Below, one piece after another: positions 52,075 through 60,863 of a stretch of 64,000 bases of DNA. Made by a program: the position numbers and the translations under genes. Position 1 is the stretch's first letter, and each line of letters starts with the position of its first letter. The stretch is from CAYSPT01 sp964432985 (lineage in GTDB: Bacteria; Muiribacteriota; CAYSPT01): positions 1 to 64,000 of the forward strand of contig CAYSPT010000014.1 of NCBI GenBank assembly GCA_964432985.1, read 5' to 3'. The notes below the pieces were generated by a model that was not told the origin of the DNA, ran no database searches, and saw only the letters and a program-made list of their open reading frames with translations.

Positions 52075-52632
52075 TTAGAATTTAATCCTCACCATTCCAG
52101 TGAAACCACCCATATCAAACGTACCAATTTGTCCTCCCAGTGTTTCATCACCGATTACGCAATAGCGTACCTCAAAACTGAACATATCCGTAATCTCGTA
52201 ACCGAGAATCACATTACCCCCGAATTTATCCGGTTTCGAGTCCTGATTCACACCGACCAGGCCGGTGGGCAAATCCACTGTGCTCATAGTGAGCCCAGCA
52301 CCGTAATAGAAAAGATTCTCCTCTTCGCCCTTCGGCTCGGATTTCAATACATAATCGAGATGAACAAGCATATAATCAGCATCAAAAGTCGTGTTTTCGA
52401 TGTCACATGTGGTGAAATCCACTTCCAGTTCGATATTGGCGCTGTCATCGACTTCATACGCCAGGCGCAGACCATAGGCCAGAGCATTGTCCAGATCATT
52501 TTCCTCAGGCATGAAATAGCCAATTGCAAGTCCGACAGAAAGCGGATTTTCCTCATCAAGCGCCCGGGCGCCACCGACAAATACCAGGCCGAAACAAATA
52601 AGCAAACCGATGATCAGAATACATTTTTTCAT
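52075..52632 (-). CDS. Outer-membrane beta-barrel protein
   Basis: About 185 residues: a signal peptide (KKCILIIGLLICFGLVFVGG, cut after ARA) followed by alternating strands as in small 8-stranded OmpA/OmpW-like barrels, for example VGLAIGYFMPEE, YGLRLAYEVDD, LFYYGAGLTM and GMVRIKF. The C-terminal residue is Phe, as usual for BAM-inserted proteins. I choose ATG 52632, the start that places the signal peptide first; an upstream ORF to 52692 would add 20 polar residues. It is monocistronic, with a hairpin after it, and supports a diderm envelope. The specific function is unknown. Confidence 0.82.
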   Translation of the reverse strand: MKKCILIIGLLICFGLVFVGGARALDEENPLSVGLAIGYFMPEENDLDNALAYGLRLAYEVDDSANIELEVDFTTCDIENTTFDADYMLVHLDYVLKSEPKGEEENLFYYGAGLTMSTVDLPTGLVGVNQDSKPDKFGGNVILGYEITDMFSFEVRYCVIGDETLGGQIGTFDMGGFTGMVRIKF

Positions 52633-52765
52633 ACTCAATAAACACCCCATTCTTTGTCTACTGCTTTTTGGCATTAAGGTTTTCTGTAACAACTTGTTTA
52701 TTACCGGTGCTCTATCACCCCACCTTCATCTCTTCATTTTTCGTGCGGGTCCTTTTTCGAGGAAA

Positions 52766-52795
52766 AGTTTACTTGGAATAATTACCTATTGTCAA
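52766..52795 (-). promoter_or_regulatory. Possible promoter of the outer-membrane barrel gene
   Basis: On the minus strand a perfect TTGACA (52795-52790) is followed 18 bases later by TAAACT (52771-52766). It would give a leader of about 130 bases before ATG 52632. The -10 is only a partial match. Confidence 0.35.
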
Positions 52796-52847
52796 ATTAT
52801 ATGTATCTATTAACTCTTTAACATGATAGCCATGGCACCAGATTCAA

Positions 52848-52856
52848 TGATATAAT
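52848..52856 (+). promoter_or_regulatory. Extended -10 promoter of the SpoIIE-type phosphatase
   Basis: TGATATAAT (52848-52856) is a perfect extended -10 element, 33 bases before the chosen TTG start. There is no clear -35. Confidence 0.5.
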
Positions 52857-52889
52857 AATTAAACAATACTAAATAGAGGATTGTACACA

Positions 52890-55124
52890 TTGAAAAACGT
52901 GCCTTCTGCGGTTAAGGAAGTCCCAAAACAACGAATTGGTGTGTGTTCTTTCGATGATTCTTTCGTCAAGGAAGTAATCCGTCATTTATCCAAATTATCG
53001 TGCTTAATTGACCATGTTGTTCCCGACCAGACAGGCAAATTCATACTCACTCCAGGTTGTTCAACAATTTTTTTAGACTCTCGTTTGCCGACACTTGTTA
53101 CTATTACCAGTCAATTGGACGTCCACTACCCCCTGGTGGCAGTTACAATCATTGATGCTCTTAAAAATGGCGAAGGCGTTGAATGCACCGACGGTCATCT
53201 ACGAGCCTCACTTTCGCTGTTAGCGCAACAAGATGGTTTGAATAATCTGCTTAATTTGACAATACAGAACCGTCTCATGAGAGCTCTCGCTTTTTGCAAT
53301 GAATTTCCCCCTGACCCGGGAGAGCAGGAAACCGTCCGCTCGTTGTGTTTTTTTGCGGAAGCCATTACTGTTCTCTTTGAACACAACGCTGGCCATTGGC
53401 CATATCTCCTGAAAACCTTTTTGACCAACATCCTGGAACTAATGCAGCACGTTCTACAGTGTGAGACCGTATCAATAATCGTGAAGCCTCCCACCGGAAG
53501 TGATTTTGTTATCAGCAACAAGATGTCCGGCGAAGAGCCCTTTACCATCTCGTTGTTTGAAAGCGATCCGACAGACGAACCTCCTTCTTCCTCCGGATCT
53601 CTTCTTTTCATTCCCTTACAATACGAAGATGAAGTATCAGGTATCATCAGGGCTGTCGGACCAATTGGACGAACTTCCTTTTCCCGATCCGATCTTTCCA
53701 CGGCTGAAGCGAAACTCACTGAGCTATTCTCGCCCTGGGCAAACTCCCGTCTCTCTTTGCCCATTCTGATGAACAAAGGTATGGAAGCACTTCGGCTCCA
53801 AGCTGAAAACAATACCCTGCAACGGATGGTTGTCGAAAACAAATCAATGCTTCAGAATTTGGAAATGGTTCTCAATCGACGGGAACAGGAACTATCAGCC
53901 ATATACAGAACAGAGGGGATTGTTAAATCAACTCTGTCAATCGAAAAACTACTGACCATGATCAACAAGCTCATTATGCATGTTGTTCGCTGTGATAAAG
54001 CCAGCGTGCTGCTTCTCGACGACACGAACGGTGATCTGCTTGTTACCGGTAGCCAGAACATTGCGGACCGTTCCGATTACCTGACCAAACGCCTAAAAAC
54101 ACGTGGTCCAGTCACCTGCAGGGTGCTGACAGAGAAAAAAACGCTGTTTGTCAACAACAAGCACATGCGAGAAGGCCTGTTTACACCATCTGAGCGCTAT
54201 CGCACCAACTCTTTTGTATCCATACCTGTTTATCACGACGATACTGTCAAGGCTATTCTCAATGTTACAGACAAATGGAACGGAAAAGACTTTGATCTGG
54301 ACGAGATTCGTCTTCTGGAATTTATGGGTGCTCAGATTTCCAAATCCATCGCCCGTTTTCGTATGACACAAGAACTTGTCCACAACGAACAGGTTAAACG
54401 GGAACTTACATTAGCTGCCAATCTTCAGCAAAACATTATTCCGAAACAGTTTCCACAAGATACACGGATAGACACCGCCGCCTATTACATGCCTGCTCGG
54501 GAAATGGGTGGAGATCTTTACGATGTCTTTCTGGCTGGTCCCGACAAACTCATTCTGGTAATGGCTGACGTGACCGGGAAAGGGATTCCAGCAGCTTTTT
54601 ACATGGGAATGGTTAAGAGTTTTATCCGTGCACTCGCCCTGAAATATGTTTCTCCCCTTATCATGCTGAGAATTCTTAACAGGTTCATCATCGATCAGAA
54701 TCCCACCGCAGCTATGTATGTCACCATGTTTCTGGGGGTTTTACAGCTCAATACAGGCACCCTGCTTTATGCATCGAGTGGTCATGAACCTCCCTTGCTC
54801 TTCAGGTCTCACACCAACCAGGTTAAGGAGCTGCCTGCCAGTGGCTTGATCCTCGGCTATCTCGATGATCTCCTCTGTCAGGGACACAGAATAAAACTCA
54901 TGCAGGGTGATACACTGCTTCTTTTTACAGATGGTCTGATAGATACGCGAAACACCGACAACAAGCCTTTTGAGCGAAATCGTCTAATGAAGCTGTTCGC
55001 GGACGCCGGCAAGCACAATCCAACCAGCTTGATTTCCTCTTTGATACACGAAGTGGACAGTTTTCGGGGCGAAAATGATCCTTTCGATGATCTGGCAGTG
55101 ATGGCTCTACGCTACAGACCATGA
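52890..55124 (+). CDS. SpoIIE/RsbU-type PP2C phosphatase with GAF domains
   Basis: A 744-residue regulator that would dephosphorylate STAS proteins. The first 120 residues resemble a degenerate receiver (RIGVCSFDDSF, IFLDSRLP). GAF-like regions lie at about 140-290 and 340-500, the second reading SVLLLDDTNGDLLVTGS. The C-terminal PP2C domain (from about 520) has metal-binding motifs REMGGDLYDVF, MADVTGKGIPAAFYM, LFTDGLIDTRN and FDDLAVMAL. I choose TTG 52890 because GAGGA ends nine bases upstream; a TTG at 52881 abuts it too closely. It is the only phosphatase of this type seen, while four STAS genes lie on the other strand. No anti-sigma kinase is present in the window. Confidence 0.93.
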   Translation: MKNVPSAVKEVPKQRIGVCSFDDSFVKEVIRHLSKLSCLIDHVVPDQTGKFILTPGCSTIFLDSRLPTLVTITSQLDVHYPLVAVTIIDALKNGEGVECTDGHLRASLSLLAQQDGLNNLLNLTIQNRLMRALAFCNEFPPDPGEQETVRSLCFFAEAITVLFEHNAGHWPYLLKTFLTNILELMQHVLQCETVSIIVKPPTGSDFVISNKMSGEEPFTISLFESDPTDEPPSSSGSLLFIPLQYEDEVSGIIRAVGPIGRTSFSRSDLSTAEAKLTELFSPWANSRLSLPILMNKGMEALRLQAENNTLQRMVVENKSMLQNLEMVLNRREQELSAIYRTEGIVKSTLSIEKLLTMINKLIMHVVRCDKASVLLLDDTNGDLLVTGSQNIADRSDYLTKRLKTRGPVTCRVLTEKKTLFVNNKHMREGLFTPSERYRTNSFVSIPVYHDDTVKAILNVTDKWNGKDFDLDEIRLLEFMGAQISKSIARFRMTQELVHNEQVKRELTLAANLQQNIIPKQFPQDTRIDTAAYYMPAREMGGDLYDVFLAGPDKLILVMADVTGKGIPAAFYMGMVKSFIRALALKYVSPLIMLRILNRFIIDQNPTAAMYVTMFLGVLQLNTGTLLYASSGHEPPLLFRSHTNQVKELPASGLILGYLDDLLCQGHRIKLMQGDTLLLFTDGLIDTRNTDNKPFERNRLMKLFADAGKHNPTSLISSLIHEVDSFRGENDPFDDLAVMALRYRP

Positions 55125-55167
55125 CCTAGCCAGGAAAATTAGAATAAAAATCAGTCCGGAAAAATAA

Positions 55168-56634
55168 TCAACCCAACAATCCGGTCATTGAGTTGAACTC
55201 TTCTATTCGTTTATCAATTTCCGGGACCATGGCGTGAATTGTTCCCCAGTACTCTTCCCAATTGTACCACTGTTCATTTAGTTCATCCAGATCCCGGGCC
55301 TGCTGTTCAATCCAGGTGAAATACTTCAGGTTGTGAATTCTCTTCTTGTCGTAGAATGAAAGCTCAAGCATATTGTCTTTGCTCTGTCCGAGAATTGACT
55401 TATGGTAATCTCGAACGGCATCTTCCCGACGATACTCGCCGAACTGCTCACGCAGTTCCTTGATCCGGGAGCCGTACAGCTCCATGGAATCGGTCAGGAT
55501 GGTGAGCACGACATCCTTTGAGGTGAGTTCGTAGTACCTGGCAAGTTTGATGGCACAGACAATATTCCCGATCCCTGAAATCCCAATGAGATCGAGTTTA
55601 TCAACCATATCGGCCGGTACTCCCTGAGACAAGAGATACTCGCGCCCAGCCGGTTCATTACAAAGCCGGAGAATCCGCATGCAGTCTTCGTCGTCGGCAG
55701 CGATGATCATGTCCGTGTTGCGGACGTTGTGAATCCACGGTACGTGCTTATCGCCGATACCTTCGATCCGGTGCCCGCCAAATCCGTTGAGCAGCAAAGT
55801 CGGACACTGGAGCGCTTCACAAGCGGCGATCTTACTGTTCGGATACTGTTCCTTCATAAAATCACCGCAGCCGATAGTACCGGCTGATCCGGTGGAAGAC
55901 GTGAGTCCAGCATACCTGTCTCCTGGTCCCATCACTTCGCCAAGCACCTCGCACATGGCGTGACCGGTGATATCATAGTGCCAGAGATGATTGCCGAACT
56001 CTTCGAACTGGTTGAAAATCATGATGTCGTCCCGGGTGGCTCTGAGCTCCCAGCATTTATCATATATTTCCTTGACATTACTCTCGCACCCAGGAGTAGC
56101 GATAACCTCATCGGCCACCTTGGCCAACCAGTCGAACCGCTCCTGGCTCATCTCTTCCGGAAGAATGGCGATGGACTTGCAACCGAGCAAAGCCGAGTCA
56201 TAAGCACCGCCGCGACAGTAGTTGCCGGTGGAGGGCCAGACTGCTTTGTGGCTGGTGATATCGAATTGACCGGTGACCAGTCGGGGAACCAGACAGCCGA
56301 AGGAAGCGCCCACCTTGTGGGCACCGGTGGGAAACCACTTACCGACCAGGCAGACAATCCTGGCGTCCACGCCGGTCAGCGCAGAAGGCAGCTCCAGATA
56401 ATTCACCCGGCCGTACCCCCCGCCGCTCTCCACCGGTTCATTCTTCCATGAAATCCTGAAAAGATTTTCCGGAACGATGTCCCAGAGCCCCGTGTTTTTG
56501 AGTTTGTTTTTTATTGCTTCAGGAGCCTTCTCAGGATACTTTTGCTCCTCGAAGGTTGGAATTACGATATTTCGTTCCCGGCAACGCTCAACACTCCGTT
56601 TCAGCTGCTCCTCATTGATCGTCAAGTCAATCAT
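55168..56634 (-). CDS. PLP-dependent fold-type II enzyme (cysteine synthase/TrpB-like)
   Basis: A PLP enzyme of about 488 residues. The PLP lysine is in PTGAHKVGASFG, as in TrpB and cysteine synthase relatives, and the phosphate loop is STGSAGTIGCGDF. Other conserved stretches are WPSTGNYCRGGAYD and GFGGHRIEGIGDKH. It does not match TrpB or CysK in its N- and C-terminal extensions, so the reaction (beta-elimination, beta-replacement or lyase) is unknown. I choose ATG 56634 with AAGGGA upstream. The frame stays open to ATG 56658 at the edge of the 100-N gap, so a few residues could be missing. The 3' end is convergent with the phosphatase gene. Confidence 0.8.
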   Translation of the reverse strand: MIDLTINEEQLKRSVERCRERNIVIPTFEEQKYPEKAPEAIKNKLKNTGLWDIVPENLFRISWKNEPVESGGGYGRVNYLELPSALTGVDARIVCLVGKWFPTGAHKVGASFGCLVPRLVTGQFDITSHKAVWPSTGNYCRGGAYDSALLGCKSIAILPEEMSQERFDWLAKVADEVIATPGCESNVKEIYDKCWELRATRDDIMIFNQFEEFGNHLWHYDITGHAMCEVLGEVMGPGDRYAGLTSSTGSAGTIGCGDFMKEQYPNSKIAACEALQCPTLLLNGFGGHRIEGIGDKHVPWIHNVRNTDMIIAADDEDCMRILRLCNEPAGREYLLSQGVPADMVDKLDLIGISGIGNIVCAIKLARYYELTSKDVVLTILTDSMELYGSRIKELREQFGEYRREDAVRDYHKSILGQSKDNMLELSFYDKKRIHNLKYFTWIEQQARDLDELNEQWYNWEEYWGTIHAMVPEIDKRIEEFNSMTGLLG

Positions 56635-56658
56635 GCTATCCCGTCCCTTCCGTACCAT

Positions 56659-56758
56659 NNNNNNNNNNNNNNNNNNNNNNNNNNNNNNNNNNNNNNNNNN
56701 NNNNNNNNNNNNNNNNNNNNNNNNNNNNNNNNNNNNNNNNNNNNNNNNNNNNNNNNNN
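56659..56758. other. Assembly gap of 100 N between divergent genes
   Basis: Exactly 100 N. It removes the start of the tungstate-binding protein and the divergent promoters. No shared bases are seen at its edges, so real sequence is probably missing here, unlike the other two gaps. Confidence 0.97.
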
Positions 56759-57622
56759 GCCTCATCCCTGGTGCAACCGGTTGACGAGTTTTCCAGGACA
56801 TTCGAGGGCAAACACCCGGAAATAGAAATAATTCGTGAAGCGGGAGGCAGCCAGCTTCACTGCCGCAAAATCTCCGATCTTAATAAACCATGTGACGTAC
56901 TCATCCTGGCCGAACCACGTTTTTTTTCAGCAATCCTTGATAAAGCCGATATTGATTGGCATATCGACTTTGGAACTAATGAAATTGTAGTCATCTATAC
57001 TGACAGAAGCAGACACAATGGCGAAATTACCCCGGGAAATTGGCCTGAGATTCTTCTGAGACCCGACGTTGTCATAGGCAGGGTTGACGAAAACATCGGC
57101 CCGGTGGGTTTCAGGACTCTACATGTATGGAAACTGGCTTCCCGTTACTACAACCGACCGGACCTGTTTAATAGGCTGATGGAGAAAACTCCTCCTGAAA
57201 ACATGAGACCCGACGCCACCGCTGTTCTTCCGCCTCTCGAAAACGGTACATTCGACTATGCTTTCGATTACCGGTCAGTGGCCAAGCAGCACCGGCTTCA
57301 GTATGTTAAACTCCCCGAGGAAATAAACCTGGGGGCCCGGGAAAAAGCAGATTTGTATTCTTCGGTTTCCGTCAACATCAGAGCAAACGATGGATCTCCC
57401 CTTCCACTTACTGGAGTTCCAATACAGTTCGGGCTGAGTATACCTCGCAACGCTCCTCATCCGAAAGAGGCTGCCCTGTATGTTGCCAAACTTCTTTCCC
57501 CGGAAGGCAAAAAGGTTCTTCAGGAAAATTATCAACCGGTACTCGGCTCCGTGGAGATGACTGGCGTTGAGAACATACCTTTGACAATCAGATCGGCTGT
57601 ATCACCCGATAAAGTACCATGA
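56759..57622 (+). CDS. wtpA: Tungstate/molybdate-binding protein WtpA-like, 5' end missing
   Basis: The partial protein (287 aa) matches the WtpA/ModA solute-binding family: IREAGGSQLHCRKISDL, TNEIVVIYTD, GRVDENIGPVGFRTLHVWK, YAFDYRSVAKQH and LQYVKLPEEINL. The start, signal peptide and first strand, about 30-45 residues, lie in the N gap. Oxyanion ligation in this family uses an Asp and a Glu; the YAFDYRS motif has Asp where I expect Glu. The permease and ATPase genes are not downstream, where an M42 peptidase follows, so it is an orphan in this window. Tungstate uptake would suit an anaerobe with tungsto-enzymes. Confidence 0.85.
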   Translation, partial: ASSLVQPVDEFSRTFEGKHPEIEIIREAGGSQLHCRKISDLNKPCDVLILAEPRFFSAILDKADIDWHIDFGTNEIVVIYTDRSRHNGEITPGNWPEILLRPDVVIGRVDENIGPVGFRTLHVWKLASRYYNRPDLFNRLMEKTPPENMRPDATAVLPPLENGTFDYAFDYRSVAKQHRLQYVKLPEEINLGAREKADLYSSVSVNIRANDGSPLPLTGVPIQFGLSIPRNAPHPKEAALYVAKLLSPEGKKVLQENYQPVLGSVEMTGVENIPLTIRSAVSPDKVP

Positions 57623-57648
57623 TTCATAATTCACCATTTGATTTGGGA

Positions 57649-57681
57649 ATTAACCATGATTATTCAATAATCATGGTTAAT
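57649..57681. repeat. 33-bp perfect palindrome upstream of the M42 peptidase gene
   Basis: ATTAACCATGATTATT (57649-57664) and its exact reverse complement (57666-57681) flank a single C. It lies between wtpA and the M42 gene, and CATGATT occurs again on both sides of it. It may be an operator for a dimeric regulator or a terminator of wtpA, though no T run follows. Confidence 0.7.
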
Positions 57682-57709
57682 AGATCTTCATGATTAAGGA
57701 GGACCATGC

Positions 57710-58768
57710 ATGAAACTGCGTTGCGAGGATCTATTACAGGAAATCTCCACCATACCAGGCATTCCGGGGCGGGAAGAAGTCGTTCGAAAGAAAATTTCAG
57801 ATTATATTTCACCCAGGGCAGATGCACTCGAAACCGACGCTATGGGGAATCTGCTGGCTTTCAAATGGGGTCGTTCGAAAAGTATTCTTCTCCTGTCTGC
57901 CCACATGGATGAAGTAGGTTTCACGGTTCAACGGATCGGCGAGGACGGAACAGTTTACATCGTGCCTGTGGGTTATCCAGAAACCGCGTGCCTGACTGGG
58001 GAACGAGTGTCTTTTTACGGTGGAGAGTGTGCGCGCACCGGAGGAACACTCACCGGTGTGGTAACCTCCGGTCTTTTGTCGAAATATTCGAGAGACCCTG
58101 TTTCACCAAAAGGCGTATTCCAGGTTACTATAGGAGCAGAAAGCCGCCGGGAAGCGGAGAAAGCCGGCATTGAAATAGGAACACCTGTTACCTTTTTCCC
58201 TCACTTCAACCGACTGATCGCCAATCGAGTTGCCGGTAAAGCCTTTGATAACCGGGCCGGGGTGACCGCTTTGCTCTGGGCATTTCTCAACCTTGAAGAT
58301 TCCCCTTCCCGAAGCATCTGTGCGGTTTTCAGCGCTCAAGAAGAAACCGGGCAGAGAGGTGCAGGAACTGCAGTTAATCGGGTTGAACCAGCAGCAGCAG
58401 TCTGCGTGGACACTGCCACCGCCACCTTCTTCAAATATCCGGTTGACCAGGAAACCAGCCTTCTGGGAAATGGTCCCGTGGTCAGTCATCAACCGGCGAC
58501 AAATCACTGGCTCAGCCGGGCCGTTGAAAACACCGCCCGGAAAAACAGCCTCCCGTTCCAGAGGCAAGCCCGGGGACTTCCGGGAGCGGACGCACACATT
58601 ATGCAAATGACCGGGTCAGGAATCCCATGCGCCGAAGTTGACATACCGGTAGCGTATTACCACACGGCTTCAACGATGCTTTCTCTTATGGATCTGGAGA
58701 TTACTGCCAGGTTGTTGCACAAACTGATGACAGATCTCCCGTTGCACAACCAGACCGCATCTCCCTGA
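57710..58768 (+). CDS. M42-family metallo-aminopeptidase
   Basis: A 352-residue dodecamer-forming aminopeptidase of the M42 (FrvX/TET) family, likely degrading cytoplasmic peptides. Metal and catalytic motifs are visible: SAHMDEVGF, KAFDNRAGV, FSAQEETGQRG, VDTATA and YYHTASTMLS. ATG 57710 lies six bases after AGGAGG. The ATG four bases earlier is in another frame. It is followed by a GNAT gene 14 bases later and a DUF2156 gene, forming a three-gene group. Confidence 0.95.
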   Translation: MKLRCEDLLQEISTIPGIPGREEVVRKKISDYISPRADALETDAMGNLLAFKWGRSKSILLLSAHMDEVGFTVQRIGEDGTVYIVPVGYPETACLTGERVSFYGGECARTGGTLTGVVTSGLLSKYSRDPVSPKGVFQVTIGAESRREAEKAGIEIGTPVTFFPHFNRLIANRVAGKAFDNRAGVTALLWAFLNLEDSPSRSICAVFSAQEETGQRGAGTAVNRVEPAAAVCVDTATATFFKYPVDQETSLLGNGPVVSHQPATNHWLSRAVENTARKNSLPFQRQARGLPGADAHIMQMTGSGIPCAEVDIPVAYYHTASTMLSLMDLEITARLLHKLMTDLPLHNQTASP

Positions 58769-58782
58769 TTGAGAAACACTCG

Positions 58783-59214
58783 ATGAACATTCAGCTTGTA
58801 TTTATTTCTCACGGTTCTGAAAAGGAAGCTCTCAAACAAGATTTCGTAAACCTCTATCGCGATGCCGGATGGAAAGCACACCTGGGAGACATGAACAATC
58901 TGGAATGGATAGATCAGATCATCCGGGGATCATTTTGCTTTGTAGGAGCATTTAGCCAGGATCGGATGGTCGGTATGGGACGCAGTATATCAGACGGTGT
59001 CAGCGATGCATACATTCAGGATGTAACTGTTCTAAAATCGTTCCGCGGACAAGGGATTGGCAGCTCTATTATAAGGTCGCTTGTTACCTATCTCAAGCAG
59101 AGTGGAATTGATTGGATAGGCTTAATAGCAGAACCCGGCTCGCGTTCACTTTACGAGAAAACAGGCTTTGTGACAATGACCGACCACCAACCCATGCTCT
59201 ACCATAATACATGA
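58783..59214 (+). CDS. GNAT-family N-acetyltransferase
   Basis: A 143-residue GNAT protein with the acetyl-CoA-binding loop FRGQGIGSSII and a typical C-terminus RSLYEKTGFVTM. The acceptor is unknown. Its stop overlaps the start of the DUF2156 gene by four bases (ATGA), so they are coupled; both are GNAT-fold proteins. Confidence 0.9.
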   Translation: MNIQLVFISHGSEKEALKQDFVNLYRDAGWKAHLGDMNNLEWIDQIIRGSFCFVGAFSQDRMVGMGRSISDGVSDAYIQDVTVLKSFRGQGIGSSIIRSLVTYLKQSGIDWIGLIAEPGSRSLYEKTGFVTMTDHQPMLYHNT

Positions 59215-60134
59215 ATGAAGACTTCGACATAACCACGTTTAAATCGGTTGAACTTTCCGACAGGATGGTTTTGAACGGATTTTTGTCCAACATGGAACCG
59301 GAATTTTGTGATTACAACTTTGCCAATCTTTTCTGTTGGGGAGACATCTTTCAAATAAGATGGAAAATACTATCCAAACGGTTGTGGATTTACAACGGGC
59401 TTGAGGACCGTCTTGGATTCCCTCTCGGCAGAAAAATCACTCCGGATGAACTGATCTATATCTCCAATCACCTGCAATTGGCCGGACTTACTGGTGATTT
59501 CATACAGGTTCCGGTTGAATATGTCGACCAGCACCCTCTTCTGCAGAGATTTTTCATTGCGAAACTTGATAAGCCGAATGCAGACTATGTTTATTCGGTC
59601 AGCAAACTGGTCGAACTAAGAGGACGAAAACTGCACAGCAAAAAAAACCTGATCAACCAGTTTCTGCGAAATCACCCTCACTACCGCTGCTTGAAAATGC
59701 AGCCACAACATTTCAGTTCTTGCCTGGACCTGGCAAATACGTGGAGGGAGGCTAAAAACTTTGACAAAGAGGTTTTTAAGCAGGAAAAGCATACCCTTGA
59801 AAAGGTTTTTAGCAACTTCACTTATCTACAGCAGCAGGGCGCGGTGATCTTTATCGATGACCAGTTGGTAGCCTTTTCAGTATACGACAGACTAAACAGC
59901 ACTACCGCAGTTGTTCACTATGAAAAGTACAATCCCCGGATAAAAGGGACGGCGCAGATTGTCAACTGGGAAACAGCAAATATGCTGCAGAAAGAAGGAT
60001 ACACTTCTGTAAATCGAGAGCAGGACCTGGGGCAGCCGAATCTTCGCCGGGCAAAACAATCGTATTGTCCTGACACCATCAAGTACAGCTATCTCCTGTT
60101 AACTCAAGGCGGGAATGTCGACATGGAACGATGA
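59211..60134 (+). CDS. DUF2156 (GNAT-like) protein
   Basis: A 307-residue protein of the DUF2156 family, related to the catalytic domain of phosphatidylglycerol lysyltransferase. Seen: DYNFANLFCWGDIFQIRW, RGRKLHSKKNLINQFL and the hallmark NREQDLGQPNLRRAKQSY. It has no membrane part, so aminoacylation of a soluble or peptide substrate is more likely than lipid modification. It is the last gene of the M42-GNAT-DUF2156 group. Confidence 0.88.
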   Translation: MNEDFDITTFKSVELSDRMVLNGFLSNMEPEFCDYNFANLFCWGDIFQIRWKILSKRLWIYNGLEDRLGFPLGRKITPDELIYISNHLQLAGLTGDFIQVPVEYVDQHPLLQRFFIAKLDKPNADYVYSVSKLVELRGRKLHSKKNLINQFLRNHPHYRCLKMQPQHFSSCLDLANTWREAKNFDKEVFKQEKHTLEKVFSNFTYLQQQGAVIFIDDQLVAFSVYDRLNSTTAVVHYEKYNPRIKGTAQIVNWETANMLQKEGYTSVNREQDLGQPNLRRAKQSYCPDTIKYSYLLLTQGGNVDMER

Positions 60135-60148
60135 AGCGCACGCAATCA

Positions 60149-60694
60149 TTATGCCAGTTTCAATGAGGAAAGAACTGCATCGAGTTTACTACCTATGTAT
60201 ACCAACTCTTCCTTGAGGGCAATATTCTGCTGCCGCGACTCCATTTTTTTAACAGTTTCTCTCAAAGTAGATAGAGCATTAAACTTCACGCGAACACTTT
60301 CAAGCATCCCATTCACGCACACCGCCACATCCTGAAATTCGTCCTTTTCTCTGAATTTGATAATCCTGGACAGGTCACCCTTTTCTATTTCTTTAAGATC
60401 CATTTTCAAACGATATATCGGACCGGCCATACGATGAGACATGATCAGTGACATTGCTCCAACGATAAACAAGCCGATCAGCTCCGCGATAACCAGAATC
60501 GGCAGAAGCAGCTTATAAGGGGCATCAACCGATAATGCAGCCTGCAATTTAGCGATTGTTACTTCATCAATGTATACCGACAGTACGAGAAGAATCATAA
60601 TATTGGCAAAAACGATGAGCGTCAGGATCATCATGGAAATATACCGCTTTTGAAACTCGGGATCGATAAAGTAGCGTTTTCTTCGCTGAATCAT
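60149..60694 (-). CDS. Two-helix membrane protein with HAMP domain
   Basis: A 181-residue inner-membrane protein. Two helices (ISMMILTLIVFANIMILLVLS, about 19-41, and LLLPILVIAELIGLFIVGAM, about 62-84) flank a short extracytoplasmic loop. A HAMP domain (RMAGPIYRLKMDLKEIEKGD) and a coiled coil follow. There is no kinase, cyclase or methyl-accepting domain, so it is a HAMP-only sensor that may signal through a partner. ATG follows GAGGG by seven bases. It is divergent from the TPR gene at 60864 and convergent with DUF2156. Confidence 0.9.
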   Translation of the reverse strand: MIQRRKRYFIDPEFQKRYISMMILTLIVFANIMILLVLSVYIDEVTIAKLQAALSVDAPYKLLLPILVIAELIGLFIVGAMSLIMSHRMAGPIYRLKMDLKEIEKGDLSRIIKFREKDEFQDVAVCVNGMLESVRVKFNALSTLRETVKKMESRQQNIALKEELVYIGSKLDAVLSSLKLA

Positions 60695-60863
60695 TTGTAT
60701 TCCCTCTTTCCGTACCTGCTTGCATGATGAATTATACAGGAAGATACCAAATTAGCTTTTAAATATTTTATATGATAAGATGAATACATAGCATGGAAAT
60801 GTTAATTGATAGCAGCCAACTTTGCTCTTCGTGACCTTGTGGTTGTGAAAGGTGCTGGGAAAT

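Noticed and set aside
56477..56660. Start of the tungstate-binding ORF upstream of the gap
   Set aside because: That part is antisense to the PLP enzyme and joined only through Ns; the true 5' end is missing.
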